Assembly: GCA_010094045.1 (NCBI GenBank)
Contig: ML986597.1
Coordinates: 337,154 to 401,153 of the forward strand
DNA length: 64,000 nucleotides
DNA from: Lojkania enalia
Taxonomy: Eukaryota; Ascomycota; Dothideomycetes; Pleosporales
Reading direction: 5' to 3'
Under the pieces are notes generated by a model that saw only the letters and a list, made by a program, of their open reading frames with translations, searched no databases and had not been told where the DNA came from. Within the stretch, counting starts at the first letter, position 1, and the number at the start of each line of letters is the position of its first letter. Shown here in pieces: positions 45,568-58,234 of this stretch. Position numbers and translations under genes: made by a program.

Positions 45568-46590
45568 TTATAACTGAGGTTTGGGGTAATCTTTAGATCC
45601 CGTATTTTGGGCAGTATTAACCTGTCTTTTGAACTGTTTCGAGGCTTCCTCGTGTTTATTAAATTTGTTCTCCCTGAGTTCAGGGTGTGCGATCCAGCAT
45701 TCTGATTCATTGTGGGTGCCCCACTTGTTGCATCCTTCACAGAGTTGTCGGTCTTTTCTTTCTCTTCCCTTGTTCTTTGCTACACTCTCTTTGTTGTCCT
45801 TTTCTAACGCCAGTTGTGCCTCTACTCCTAAAAGATGTCCGTGGAGAGTTACCAGGTCGCGTGGAAGGGCAGCTGTTCCAGCCAAGAGGTTCCAGGTATC
45901 TAGGAATCTGTTGAAACGGTTCGGCAGGGAGCGTACGACCTTTAATATGAGTTGTTCGTCACTGAAAGTGCCCTCAAGGTCGATGATATCTTGTTGCAGG
46001 GTTTTGAGAGTATTGATAAGATCAGATACTGATCCCTTAAACTTGAGTTGTTCGATTTTTCCTAGAGTCATGTCCAGGGCGCGAGCGTCATTCATCTTAC
46101 AGAGTCCCTTGAGCTTCTCCATTGCCTGCTGTGGGTTCTCTTCATCCTTGATGCATCCTCGAAGGGCTGTGTTGATGGTGGTGGACAGGAGGCCTCGTGC
46201 ATATCGAAGACGTTTCTGCTGTTTTTCGTATTCGTCGAGATCGAGCTTGTAGAACTGGATGATAAGACTCAGCTGATCGCTTGTTTGAGCCTCTATGCTG
46301 CTACCGGTTGGGTCAGCGTCTTTGCCGTTCGATTTCTTAGCTGGTTTAGCTTAAGTCGGAACGCCAGAAAAGGTTGGTCGCGTTGGCTTGTTTTGGATAG
46401 TCTCTTCTCCGGTAAGGATGTTCCAGACATTATTTGCCTCGGCGATGAACTTCAGGTCGCGCTTCCATGCAAGGTAATTTTCCTGGCCTTGAAGTACTTC
46501 GACCCGTGCTTTAACGGATTCGTTGGTGAGTTTAATGCTAGCTATGGCTGCAAAATTTTGACTTCTTGAAGACCGTATTTGGACTATCAC
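45568..46590 (-). pseudogene. Copia B gag region
   Basis: 341 codons, in frame with pol, with one stop near 46350 (probably CAA to TAA). The N-terminus reads VEVLQGQENYLAWKRDLKFI, the start typical of copia gag. The middle (MTLGKIEQLKFKGSVSDLI, ILKVVRSLPNRF) is the capsid helix region. A knuckle, CEGCNKWGTHNESEC, lies near 45720. Gag forms the particle and binds the RNA. The start codon at 46590 is the first ATG after the LTR and primer site in this frame. Confidence 0.87.
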
Positions 46591-46612
46591 TGAAAGGGTG
46601 CGGTATGCACAA

Positions 46613-46626
46613 CCGGGCTCATAACC
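46613..46626 (-). promoter_or_regulatory. Copia B primer-binding site (initiator tRNA anticodon arm)
   Basis: Directly inside the 5' LTR the element strand reads GGTTATGAGCCCGG. Its complement, with GGGCTCATAACC, is the anticodon stem-loop of initiator methionine tRNA (CAT anticodon). Drosophila copia is primed by an initiator tRNA cut in this region, not by the tRNA 3' end. RIPed versions stand at the same place in Copia A and Copia D (54015-54028). Confidence 0.8.
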
Positions 46627-46796
46627 AGTTGAAAATATGATTCTTCAAGTGTATCGATTAGCCTATGGGCTTCTAGGGACTTATATATATGTACATTGTT
46701 CCAGCCTCCATAGGCAGACAAGCCAAAGACTCTATCGTGGCGTATATGCCTGGTAGGCATATACGCTACCTCGTTACGTGCTGTTCAGAAACAACT
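46627..46796 (-). repeat. Copia B 5' LTR (right)
   Basis: 170 bp with the same ends as 40076-40245. A few transitions separate the two LTRs, so the insertion is old or was RIPed. Confidence 0.94.
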
Positions 46797-49700
46797 CCTT
46801 GCGGAAGACCTGCCTGCGGAAGACTCTGTACTTCTATTATCCTACCGTTGACAAGAATACATGCTTGTCGTTCTATACAGAAGTCCTGTACCTACTATAC
46901 AATCTTCTCCGAGATCTGTCACTGCCGCAATCTTCTAATCTCTAGCTCGGTAGCCACATTATTATATGCTCCCTTAACGTCGAACGAAACCAGTAATAGC
47001 GTCTTCTTTCCGCGCTAAGCCTTAAATATATCCTCGTAGAGGTACGATAGCGCATACGTTGTTAACCTCTGCTTCTACGCGCCAAAGTGTGTCTTAGGTA
47101 AGAGACTATACTCCTCTACTAGGTATGCTATCCTCTCGGCTACCAGCGACTCGAGCGCCTTGCCTAGTATTAGCAGTAGTAAGATTGGCTGGTAGTTGTT
47201 AGCTATTGTATAGTCTTTTCTATTTAGCTTCTGCAGCGGTACAATCTTTGCAACCTTCTACTCCTTTAGTACCTTTCCTAGTTCGAGAGATCTCGCGAAT
47301 AGCTGCGTGATCTCATTACCTAGGACCGGCCACAGCTCTCTCCATACTCTTGCTAGTAGGCCGTCTCTTCCTAGCGCCTTGTCTGGGTTTGCTCTAAAGA
47401 CGGCTGCTTTTACCTTATACTTAGCTATCGGCTCGCAGTAGAGTTGATTGTATGTTGTTAGCATCTCCTCATACTCGCATGGCGGTGGGCTAGGGAAGAA
47501 TGCATGGAGCAGCTCTTGTCCTATCTCTTCATCCTCTGTGGCAGTTCCTCCCTCTTAGCTAGTCTTTTGGATTGGTGGTATTCTAGCAAATGAGCTACTT
47601 GCCTGGGAGTCCAGATATTTAGCTGCCTTCTATACATTATCATTGTTATTGAGGAATGCTTTCCAGTGTTGCTTGCGGTGCCGTCGGATTGTCCTATAGA
47701 AGAGTCTTTTCGCTCTCGTCGCTGTATTGCGCAGTTCTGCATCCTCTCTTCCTTACCGCCGCATCATACATACTCTGTTTCTCCAGTACGTATATGACTT
47801 TCTCAGCGCCGTGAGGTCCTCACTCCACCATCGCTTTATGTACCGCGACGGTCTCGCCCTCAGACAGTGCATCTCTACCGCCTTAGTCGCCCACTATGTA
47901 AGCTGGCTAGCCATCTCCTCGATGTCTTCTGCTAGAAAGCCTGCTTTCTTCTCTTGCTCAACCGTCTGTCGAGTCTTATCCCACAGCGCGTTCTTAAACA
48001 GCAGCTTCTCCTAGCCTTCTTTCTCGTCTATATCCATATGGAAGCGCGTCTATATAGCCCTGTAGTCTGACCTATATTCATGTTCCCAGATCGAGCACTT
48101 AACTAGGTCCCCCGCTAACCTAGCTGTTATAAGTATTAGGTCGATAGTCAACAAGCGTCCCGCATCGCTAATAAATGTAGTTAGTCCTACCGGCAGAAGG
48201 CTCTATAATGATAGCTCCGCTATAAAGTTAATAATTAGCGCACTATCCTCTTAGCTTACTGTACTATCAATATAACTTCCTCCTTATAGTAGGTTATATC
48301 GGTTAAAGTCGCCAGCAACTACTACCTCCGTATACGGGTCGCATAGTCGCTTCTACTATACCAGCCTGTCAATTGCCTGCAGCCTGCTGCTAAGTTCCTC
48401 TAAGTTCTCCTCTCTAGTTCTCGTTGACGAAGACATGTCTAGAATATACACCAATACTATTATTAGTTTCCTTCCGCTTATATATACTCGCACAGCTGTA
48501 ATATCTGCCGAGTCTATATATAACTGTGTAGCCTTAATATCTTTCGATGCCCAGATGCACGTTTAGACTAGATACTATTCTTCTCGTCTACTATACAGTA
48601 TATATATCGTCCAGCGTGGATTCGTACTATATAGTACCACTTTTCCCTCTTCTAGAAAGTATCCAGGTTCCTGCTCTAGAATAAAGTAAAAGTCGGCTAA
48701 TATTATATCGTTATAAAGCGTGTATTACGCTTCCCTAGTTCTTTTTATATTTGCCTAAAGGATCCGGAGTTCTCTATTTATAGCATTAACGTGCAAGGAT
48801 CCTGCCTATCTCTTTCTTAAATTCTGAACATTCTCGATATAATACTTAATACGGGCCTTAGCAGTTAACGCATCGCAGGTTAACTATCTTATAATATAAG
48901 TACCCTTCTTGCCCGTATATATCGCATGCCTCTTATCGTATATAGTCTCTTACTCTATATCTAAACCTCCTATACTTATAGTAGGCTACTAGTATATATC
49001 GCTCCTTAAATTGTAATACTATAATACCCCCTCTTCTAAACGTTACGCTGTCTAACTTTAGTAACTTCTCAGCCTCCTCCTTTATTGCTACCTTAACTAC
49101 TGCTAACGTATACTATCCTTTAAGCCTTAGTTACCCTAACTATCGCATCATATATACCTCCACTCCGTTTTCTATGCTGAATCGTTCTATTGCTGACCTA
49201 CTTATTTTACTACTCTCTATATCTATAGCTAAAGCTACCTTAATCTAGTCTACTTTTATCGGATACTACTTAGGTCCTACTAGTCTTACACCCGGTAGGG
49301 TTAGTTTAAGCCAGTCTACTGTTACCTGCCGAACCGCCGCCTCCTTATTCTTATTAACCGAGAACTTAATCACGCTTATATTGTTATTTACTCGCTATAC
49401 ACAGAAGTCTTTTACCGTCGTTCCTACGAGACTTTTAACCTTATTTATACTTTACTAGATCGCCTGCTTAGCCGCCTCTATAGTCGCTACCTTCTCTATT
49501 ATATCGTCTCTTATCTAGCTAACATTAATTACTAGCTGTCGTTCATTCTCCTTATCGACCCTTCCTTTATTCATCGACCTTAAAGGCCTTATATCTAATC
49601 CTACCTACTATCTACTAGCTGCGACTGTAACCTATATATATCTTAATAGCGCTTTAGTTAAATAGGTGTTAAGCTGCATTTAAAGAGAGTATATAGTTTT

Positions 49701-50266
49701 ATATAGCTCTACGATCTAGTCTTTAAAATTCTATTATTCTACTTAGAATATTACGTAGTCGCTTTAAATATCTTTAATAATCTTATTCTAGTTCGCAATA
49801 ATATTGTTTTATTATACTATCGTCTGTTTCAGGCTCGTAATAAGTTCAGCTAGCTCTCCTATCCTAGTACTACCGCTATTAAGAGCTTGTTGAGAAGAGG
49901 TTAATATACGCTTAATATAAGGTAGCGGTAGTTTATATTACTCTAGATATTATTATATACTATTAAGTTCCTCGTTCTATAGTAATAGTAGTACTATAGC
50001 TCTGCGCTTAGCTTGTATAGATTAGCTTACTATTACTCTTATTATCGGGGGCTGCTGTAGTATATTAGATGTTTTTATTGTCCGCCTCTTAGTACGTTTT
50101 ACTAGCATAGGGGGTAGTATTAATAGGTTGTAATTAGAATCTAATGTTACTATCAGGGCTTCAGTATAAGATTCGGTGGTCCGGGCGGACCGCTTTATAA
50201 TAGAAACTAGCTAAGTAAGTATCTATAGTTCGAGTAAAAAAATGTCTAAGATAAATATCCTTCTTA
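46797..50266 (-). mobile_element. LINE B, 5' part
   Basis: Colinear with 34311-37778. It contains the reverse transcriptase N-terminus (46797-47980), with the open segment 47464-47258 reading FRANPDKALGRDGL and FARSLELGKVL. Next is the endonuclease (about 47980-48700; EVVVAGDFNRYNLL, TIDLIL). ORF1 follows (about 48,800-50,240). RIP damage rises sharply towards 50 kb, where ORF1 is full of stops. Confidence 0.87.
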
Positions 50267-50393
50267 TTAATAATTTAGAAGTTCTTCTTACTACCTTACG
50301 TCTCGCTACTCTATAAGCCCTATGTTAGTGCGGCTCGGCTATCCTCCTTACTAGCGGTAGTAAAGGGAAAAAAAAAACTTCTAAATTATTAAT
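50266..50393. repeat. Centre of a large inverted repeat
   Basis: The 18-bp sequence at 50266-50283 (ATTAATAATTTAGAAGTT) is an exact reverse complement of 50376-50393, and both continue outward into LINE B and LINE D. The 92-bp spacer 50284-50375 is not repeated and contains a run of ten A. The arms reach at least 42150 on the left and 64000 on the right (Gypsy D inserted in the right arm). Confidence 0.9.
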
Positions 50394-53300
50394 AAGGAGG
50401 ATATTTATCTTAAATATTCTTTTACTTAAACTGCGGACACTCGCTTAGCTAGTTTCTACTATAAAGCGGTCCGTCTAAACTACTAAACCTTATACTAAAA
50501 CCCTAATAGCGACGTTAAATTCTAACTACAACCTATTAACACCACCCCCTATACTAGTAAAACGTACTAGGAGGCGGATAATAAAGGCATCTAATATACT
50601 ACAGCAGCCCCTAATAATAAGGGTAATAGCGAGCCGATCTATATAGACTAAACGCAGAGCTATAGTACTACTATTACCGTAGAATAAGGAACCTAATAGT
50701 ATATAGTAATATCTAAAGCAATATAAACTACCGCTACCTTATACTTCTTAACAAGCTTTTAATAGCGGTAGTACTAGGATAGAAAAGCTAGCTAAACTTA
50801 TTGCGAGCCTGAAATAGACGATAGTATAATAAAATAATATTATTACGAACTAGAATAAGATTATTAAAGATATTTAAAGCGACCGTGTAATATTCTAAGT
50901 AGAATAATAGAATTTTAAAGACTAGATTATAAAGCTATATAAAATTATATACTCTCTTTAAACGCAGCTTAATACCCGTTTAACTAAAACGCTATTAAAA
51001 TATATATAGGCTGCAATCGCAGCTAGTAAATAGTAGATAGGATTAGATATAAGGCCTTTAAGGTCGACGAATAGAGGAAGAGTCGACAAGGAGAATAAAT
51101 AACAGCTAGTAATTAATATTAGCTAGATAAGAGATGATATAACGGAGAAGGTAGCGACTATAGAGGCGGCTAAGTAGGTAATCTAGTAAAGTATAAATAG
51201 CGTTGAAAGTCTCGAAGGAATAATAGTAAAAGACTTCCGTATGTAGCGAGCGAATAATAATATAAGCGTAATTAAGTTCTTAGTTAATAAGAATAAAGAG
51301 GCAGCGGTCTGGTAGGTAACAGTAGACTAGCTTAAACTAACCCTACTAGGTGTAAGGCTAGTAGAACTTAAATAGTATCCAGTAAAAGTAGACTAGATTG
51401 AGGTAGCTTTAGCTATAGATGTGGAGAGTAGTAAAGTAAGTAGGTTAGCAATAGAACGATTCGGTATAGAAAACGGAGTAGAGGTATATACGATGCGATA
51501 GCTAGGGTAACTAAAGCCTAGAAGACGGCATGCGTTAGTAGTAGTTAAGGTAGTAATAAAGGAGGAGGCTAAGAAGCTATTAAAGTCAGACAGCATAACG
51601 TTTAGAGGAGAGGGTATTATAGTATTATAATTTAAAGGGCGACGTATACTAGTAGTCTACTATAAGTATAGGAGGTTTAGATATAGAGTAAGGAACTATA
51701 TATAATAAGAGGCATGCGATATATACGGGTAAGAAGAGCACTTATATTATAAGATAGTCAACCTGTAATACGTTAACTGCTAAAGCCCGTATTAAGTATT
51801 ATACTAAGAATATCTAGAATTTAGGAAAGAGATAGGTAGAATCCTTACACGTTAACACTATAAATAGAGAACTCCGGATCCTTTAGGCAAATATAAAAAG
51901 AACTAGAGAAGCGCAGCACGCGCTTTATAACGATATAATACTAGCCGACTTTTACTTTATTCTAGAGTAGAAACCTGGATGTTTTCTAGAAGAGGGAAAA
52001 GTAGTACTATATAGCACGAATCTACGCTAGACGATATATATACCGTATAGTAGATAAGAAGGATAGTATTTAGTTCGAACGTATATCTAGGCATTGAAAG
52101 ATATTAAGGCTATACAGTTATATATAAACTTAGTAGATATTACAGCTATATAAGTATATATAAGTAGAAGGAAACTAATAATAGTATTAGTATATATTCT
52201 AGACATATCTTTATTAATAAGAACTAAAGAGGAGAACTTAAAGGAACTTAGCAGCAGGCTACAGGTAATCAACAGGCTAATATAGTAGAAGTAACTATAC
52301 AACCCATATATAGAGGTAGTAGTTACTAGCGACTTTAACCAACATAACCTATTATAGAGAGGAAGTTATATTGATAGTATAGTAAGTTAAGAGGATAGTA
52401 CGCCAATTATTAACTTTATAGTAGAGCTATTATTATAGAGCCTTCTACCGGTAGGACTAACTACATTTATTAGCGATGTAGGACGCTTGTTAACTATTAA
52501 CCTAATACTTATAACAGCTAGGTTAATAGGGGATCTAGTTAAGTGCTCGATCTAGAAATATAAATATAGATTAAACTATAGGGCTATATAGACGCGCTTC
52601 TATATAGATATAGACGAGAAAGAAGGCTAGGAGAAGCTGCTGTTTAAGAACACGCCGTAGAACAAGATTCGATAGATAGTTAAACAAGAGAAGAAAGTAG
52701 GCTTTCTAGTAGAAGATATTAAGGAGATGGCTAGCCGGCTTATATAGTAGGCGACTAAGGCGGTAGAGATATACTGTCTGAGGGCGAGACCGTCGCGGTA
52801 TATAAAGCGATGGTAGAGTAAAGACCTTACGGCGCTGAGAAAGTCGTATATATACTAGAGAAATAGAGTATATACAATATAGCGGTAAGGAAGAGAGGAT
52901 GTAGAACTGCGTAATACAGCGACGAGAGCGAAAAGACTCTTCTATAGAACAATCCGACGGTACTACAAGTAATACTAGGAAGTATTCCTTAATAATAACG
53001 ATAATATATAGAAGGCAGCTAAATATCTGGACTCTTAGGCAAGTAGCTTATTTACTAGAATACTACCAATCTAAAAGACTAGCTAAGAGGGAGGAATTGC
53101 TATAGAGGATAAAGAGATAGGACAAGAGCTGCTCTATATATTCTTCCCTAGCCCGCTACTGTATAAGTATAAGGAGACGCCGATAATATATAATTAACTC
53201 TACTATAAGCCGATAGCTAAGTATAAGGTAAAAGTAGCCGTCTTTAGAGCAAACCCAGATAAGGCGCTAGAAAGAGACAGCCTACTAGTAAGAGTATAGA

Positions 53301-53844
53301 AAGAGCTGTAGCTAATTCTAGATAATAAGATTACGCAGCTATTCGCGAGATCTCTCGAACTAGGAAAGATACTAAAGGAGTAGAAGGTTATAAAGATTAT
53401 ACTACTGCAGAAGCTAAATAGAAAAGACTATATAATAGCTAATAACTACTAGCTAATCTTACTACTACTAACGCTAGGCAAGGCGCTCGAGTTGCTGGTA
53501 GCTAAGAGGATAGTATACCTAGTAGAGGAGTATAGTCTCTTACCTAAGATATACTTTAGCGCGCGGAAGTAGAGGGTAATAATATATATACTATTATACC
53601 TCTACGAGGATATATTTAAGGCTTAGTACGGAAAGAAGACGCTATTATTAGTTTCGTTCAACGTTAAGGGAGCATATAATAATATAGCTACCGAGCTAGA
53701 GATTAGAAGATTATAGCAGTGATAGATCCCGGAGAAGATTATATAGTAGGTATAGGACTTCTATATAGAATAACAAGCATATATTCTTGTTAACAGTAAG
53801 ATAATAGAAGTATAGAGTCTCCCGCAGGCAGGTCTTCTGTAAGA
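50393..53844 (+). mobile_element. LINE D, 5' part (inverted copy, heavily RIPed)
   Basis: The plus-strand copy of 46797-50266 and 34311-37778: ORF1 (about 50420-51850), endonuclease (about 51950-52650) and reverse transcriptase N-terminus (to 53844). No usable reading frame remains. It ends at Copia D in the same PQGS codons; the target duplication is RIPed to TAAGA (53840-53844). It faces LINE B head to head. Confidence 0.87.
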
Positions 53845-54014
53845 AGTTGTTTCTAAATAGCACGTGATAAGGTAGCGTATATATCTAGTAGGTATATACG
53901 CCACGATAAAGTCTGTAGCTTATCTACCTATAGAGGCTAGAATAATATATATATATATAAGTCCCTAAAAGCTTATAAGCTAATTAATATACTTAAAGAA
54001 TTATATTTTTAACT
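53845..54014 (+). repeat. Copia D 5' LTR
   Basis: 170 bp, begins AGTTGTTTCT and ends TTTTTAACT. The RIPed primer-binding site AGTTATAAACCTAG follows at 54015-54028. Confidence 0.92.
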
Positions 54015-57000
54015 AGTTATAAACCTAGTTATATATATTATACCCTTTTAGTAATAGTTTAAATATAATCTTTAAGAAGTTAAACTTTTACAGCTATAGC
54101 TAGTATTAAACTTACTAACAAATCCGTTAAAGTATAGGTTAAAGTACTTTAAAGCTAGAAAAATTATCTTATATAGAAGTACAACCTAAAATTTATTGCT
54201 GAAGTAAATAATGTCTAGAATATTCTTACTAGAGAAGAGACTATCTAAAATAAGCTAATATAACTAATCTTTTCTAGTATTTTAACTTAAGCTAAACTAG
54301 CTAAGAAATTAAATAGTAAAGATACTAACCTAACTAGTAGTAGTATAGAGGTTTAAATAAGCGATTAGCTAAGTTTTATTATCTAGTTTTATAAGCTCGA
54401 TCTCGACGAATATAAAAAATAGTAGAAACATCTTCGATATATATAAAGTTTCCTATCTACTACTATTAATACAGCCCTTTAAGAATGTATTAAAGATAAA
54501 GAGAACCTATAATAGGTAATAGAGAAGCTTAAAGGACTCTATAAGATAAATAATACTTACGCTCTAGATATAACTTTAGGAAAAATTAAATAACTTAAGT
54601 TTAAGAGATTAGTATCTAATCTTATTAATACTTTTAAAACCCTATAATAAAATATTATTAACCTTAAAAGTACTTTTAATAATAAATAACTTATATTAAA
54701 GGTTATATACTCTCTACTAAACCGTTTTAATAGATTCTTAGATACCTAGAACTTCTTAGCTAGAATAGCTACTCTTCTATACAACCTAGTAACTTTCTAT
54801 AAATATCTTTTAAGAGTAGAGGTATAACTAGTATTAGAAAAGAATAATAAAGAGAATATAGTAAAGAATAAGGGAAGAGAAAGAAAAGACTAATAACTCT
54901 ATAAAGGATATAATAAATAGAGTACCTATAATAAATTAGAATACTAGATTATACACCTTAAATTTAAGGAGAATAAATTTAATAAATATAAGAAAACTTT
55001 AAAATAGTTTAAAAGATAGATTAATACTACCTAAAATATAAGATTTAAATATTATCTTAAACCTTAGTTATAATATAGTTTTAAGTACCTTAGTAGAATT
55101 ATAGTTACTACTATATTCTACTATAATAAATAGGAAGTAATATATATAAATGCTGGATTAAATAATAAGATAATAACCCTAGATAAATATTCTTTTATAA
55201 AGAATGAAACTAATATCCTAGAATATAATAATTTAGGTAACTTTCTATATTTAAGAAGACTATAACTTATAGATAGTTTTAATCTATAAATAATAATACT
55301 ATTTAAAGATAATATAGTAGAATAAAGCTCTAAGTAGATTATTAACTTAGGTATAAATATTTATATTATAAATAATAAAGTATAGTTTTCTAAATTCTAG
55401 AAAATAATATATACTATTAAACTTATAAATAATAGTAGTCTATATATTAAAAGAGCTAGAATTATACTCTTCTAGCTAACTATTAATAGTAATAAACTAG
55501 TTAAGCTAGAGCTATATAATATAGCTTATACTTAAAACGTTAAATATAATATTCTATTACTTTTTTAAATTGTTAAAAAAGTAAAGTTTATAGAAGTTTA
55601 GAGGATTAAAGAAATATTTATTAAAACTGCTAAAGGTTTTAAAATTAGCTATACTAGCTTAATTAATAGACTCTTTTACCTATAAATTAACTTACTAGAA
55701 TACTTAAATAACCTCTAACCGAGTTAAAAGGAACTAATCTTACTATAAGTAAATAGTATAAAAGATATAAAAGTAATAGAAGAAGATTCTATATAAACTC
55801 TAGATTAATAGCTTCTACTAGAAGTTTAACTATCTTTTATTATATTTTTACTTAATTACGATAATCTAGTTTAGAAATAGTATAGATAAATAGAATACCT
55901 TAGTATTTAGAGCTTAAAAGATCTTCTTAAAGTAAATAATAGTATTAATCTAATTAATAAATAATTACAGGTAAAATTAAATACTATCTATCTTATCTAT
56001 ACTACTATTAAAGTAGTAAATAGAATCTCTAAAAATCTAGTAATTTAATAAGCTATAAATCTAGGGGAAATAATATATATAGATATATAGGGACTATATT
56101 TAGTTAATATATAAAATAATATAGTATATATTTTAGCTATAATAGATAATATAACTTATTTTACCTAGTTGGTAAAATATATAACTAAAGATAAGATTCT
56201 AGAAGTTTTTTAACACCTTTACTAAACTATTAAAAAATAGAATAATATAATAATTTATATATACTAACTTAATAATAAGTTTCTATTTTATAGAGAACTT
56301 TAGAACTAATTCTAGTAATATATAATCTCTTTAGAGAACTTAGTACCCTATATATACTATATAAATAGTATTGTGGAAAGAGGTTTTTATATAGATAGAG
56401 AATAAATATTAGTAATACTATAAGAAGTAATAAATAATATTTTATTAATAATTTCCAAAATACTTAGTATATATATAAAAGAAGTAATAAGGAATATTTT
56501 TCTATTAGAAATACTATAGGTTAAAGTTTTCTTATATATAATCTAAATTAAAAATAGATTACTATTATAGGCCTTTAAAGGGAAAATAATACTATAAGAA
56601 GCGTTTTATAAATTTAAACTAAACTTTAATATTAAGTAGATTTTTAGTAGTTAAGTCTATATTACCTATTTATTAGAGTATAGATAAAAAACCCTTCTCT
56701 AACTATAAGGATAGATTAGGTATTTTATTGGTTTTAAAACTAAAGTTTTACTAAAAATCTAATATCTAGATAAGAAACGTATTATATATATTACTATATT
56801 ATATATTAATAATAGATAAGGTTAAACTAATAATTATAATAGTAAAATCCTCTCTAATCGAATTCTAATTATTAAAATAACTTTAGATAATAATATTTTA
56901 GATAATAAGTTAACTCTAGAAATACCCCTCTAATTATATATAAGTAGCCTAGGAAGTTTATATAATTCTATATAAACTAGTTTATAAGTCCCTTACTACT

Positions 57001-58032
57001 TAATTTAAAATATTTTTAAAACCTCTTTCTACTTTATATAAATTAATTATAATACTATATATTATTTTAAAGAGGATAGTAATAATTAAATATATTTATA
57101 TTTAGATAATTTATTTAAGACCTAAAGCTAGTTTTTAAATACTCTCTTAGATATTAAACTAGATAATAATTAAAAAGAAGTATATAAAATAGGCTTTATA
57201 TATAAAGCGTTTTTAAAAACTAATATTAACTATAATATATAGGATAATACTTATATCGTTTACAACTCCTAAAATAGAATTATAATATAAGTAAATATAC
57301 TTACTAGATAAGGTATATATCTATTAAATAGTAGTATCTATATATAATATATAAAATTAAGCGTATTACTACTAATAAGAAAAAGGAAAAGATGCTTTTA
57401 AGGCTAACTACTATAAGATAAGTATAAACGCTATTATAAGAATAGTTATATTTATAAATAAACTAATCCTACTTTAAAATATAATTACTATAATATATAT
57501 AGCTTTATCTACTCCTTTATACTAGATAATAACAGGTAGAAGAGATAACTACTATAAGATAAATACGACTAATATTAATAAGTAAGAGCTGTTTATAGAT
57601 AATCTAATCTCTATTCTAGATATAATAAGTACTAGTTAGTAAGCTAAGTTTACTCTTTTACGCCTGAGGATAATAAGATACTAAAATAGTTAGATACTTA
57701 TCTTCTACCGGAGAAGAAATACTATATATATATTAAAGAGTACTACTAGTATTATCTTATAAAAGAACTTAATACTTATAGGAACTGCTCGATTAGAAGG
57801 TATAAATACTCTTTTAGTAGAAATATTCTATAGGGTAGATAGGACCTAAAGAATAAATGTAAGTAGTATAGAAAGATAAAAAAATAGTATAAAGGGGGTT
57901 TAGTAGAAACTAGATATATTACCTATTAAAAAGAGAGATTTAAGTATTTTATACTAGCCCCTCTAAACAATCCGGAGTATATTATCTATTAGAGGAGCTG
58001 AAGATAGAGAAGTGCTAGAAGATATTAGTTAA

Positions 58033-58234
58033 TGTGAAGGTCCCGGCCTGTGGCTCGGTCCCGTTCCTGCGATGCTATGATGGTAGTTGCCCTTATGCGA
58101 CCCTGCACCTGCCTGGACTAAAGTAAGCGAATAATATGTATCTCACCACCGTGTACCTTCTCTTCTCTTTCTCTAGCTTTAACAATAATGGATTCTCATT
58201 GTGTCTGATCCCATTGTGTCCTCAGACCTTCTCA
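58033..58234 (+). repeat. Gypsy D 5' LTR
   Basis: 202 bp, starts TGTGAAGG, ends CTTCTCA; essentially unmutated. The 3' LTR shows many C-to-T and G-to-A changes against it. Confidence 0.94.

Larger units (their letters stand above)
40252..46590 (-). pseudogene. Copia B gag-pol polyprotein
   Basis: The open segments starting at 46590, 46122, 45444, 44727, 42240, 41193 and 40557 and the zinc array at 43224 all share one reading phase. I read the gene as a single frame of about 2,113 codons from ATG 46590 to the stop at 40252-40254, with no frameshift seen at the points sampled. It is broken by stops of RIP type (for example CAA to TAA at 43084-43086). Active-site motifs are present: protease DSGA, integrase HADAWG/RLDNEF/NGVAERG, reverse transcriptase YVDD, RNase H ADWAG. 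It is unusually long for a copia polyprotein because of the linker of about 500 codons between integrase and reverse transcriptase. Confidence 0.92.
40076..46796 (-). mobile_element. Copia B, best-preserved copia-type element with zinc-cluster array
   Basis: 6,721 bp, 170-bp LTRs, duplication CCTTG on both sides (40071-40075, 46797-46801). Rejoining the LINE flanks restores the reading PQGSVLA of its reverse transcriptase, which confirms the borders. Domain order on the minus strand is gag, protease, integrase, long linker with Zn2Cys6 array, reverse transcriptase, RNase H, the Ty1/copia order apart from the array. RIP damage is light. Confidence 0.96.

Noticed and set aside
45122..46252. Long plus-strand frames (151 and 207 codons) over copia gag/protease
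   Set aside because: Antisense to gag and protease with DSGA and CCHC motifs; no domain on the plus strand.
50284..50375. Possible inverted terminal repeat of a large DNA transposon at the palindrome centre
   Set aside because: The arms continue without a break into LINE 5' sequence in both directions and no target duplication is visible.
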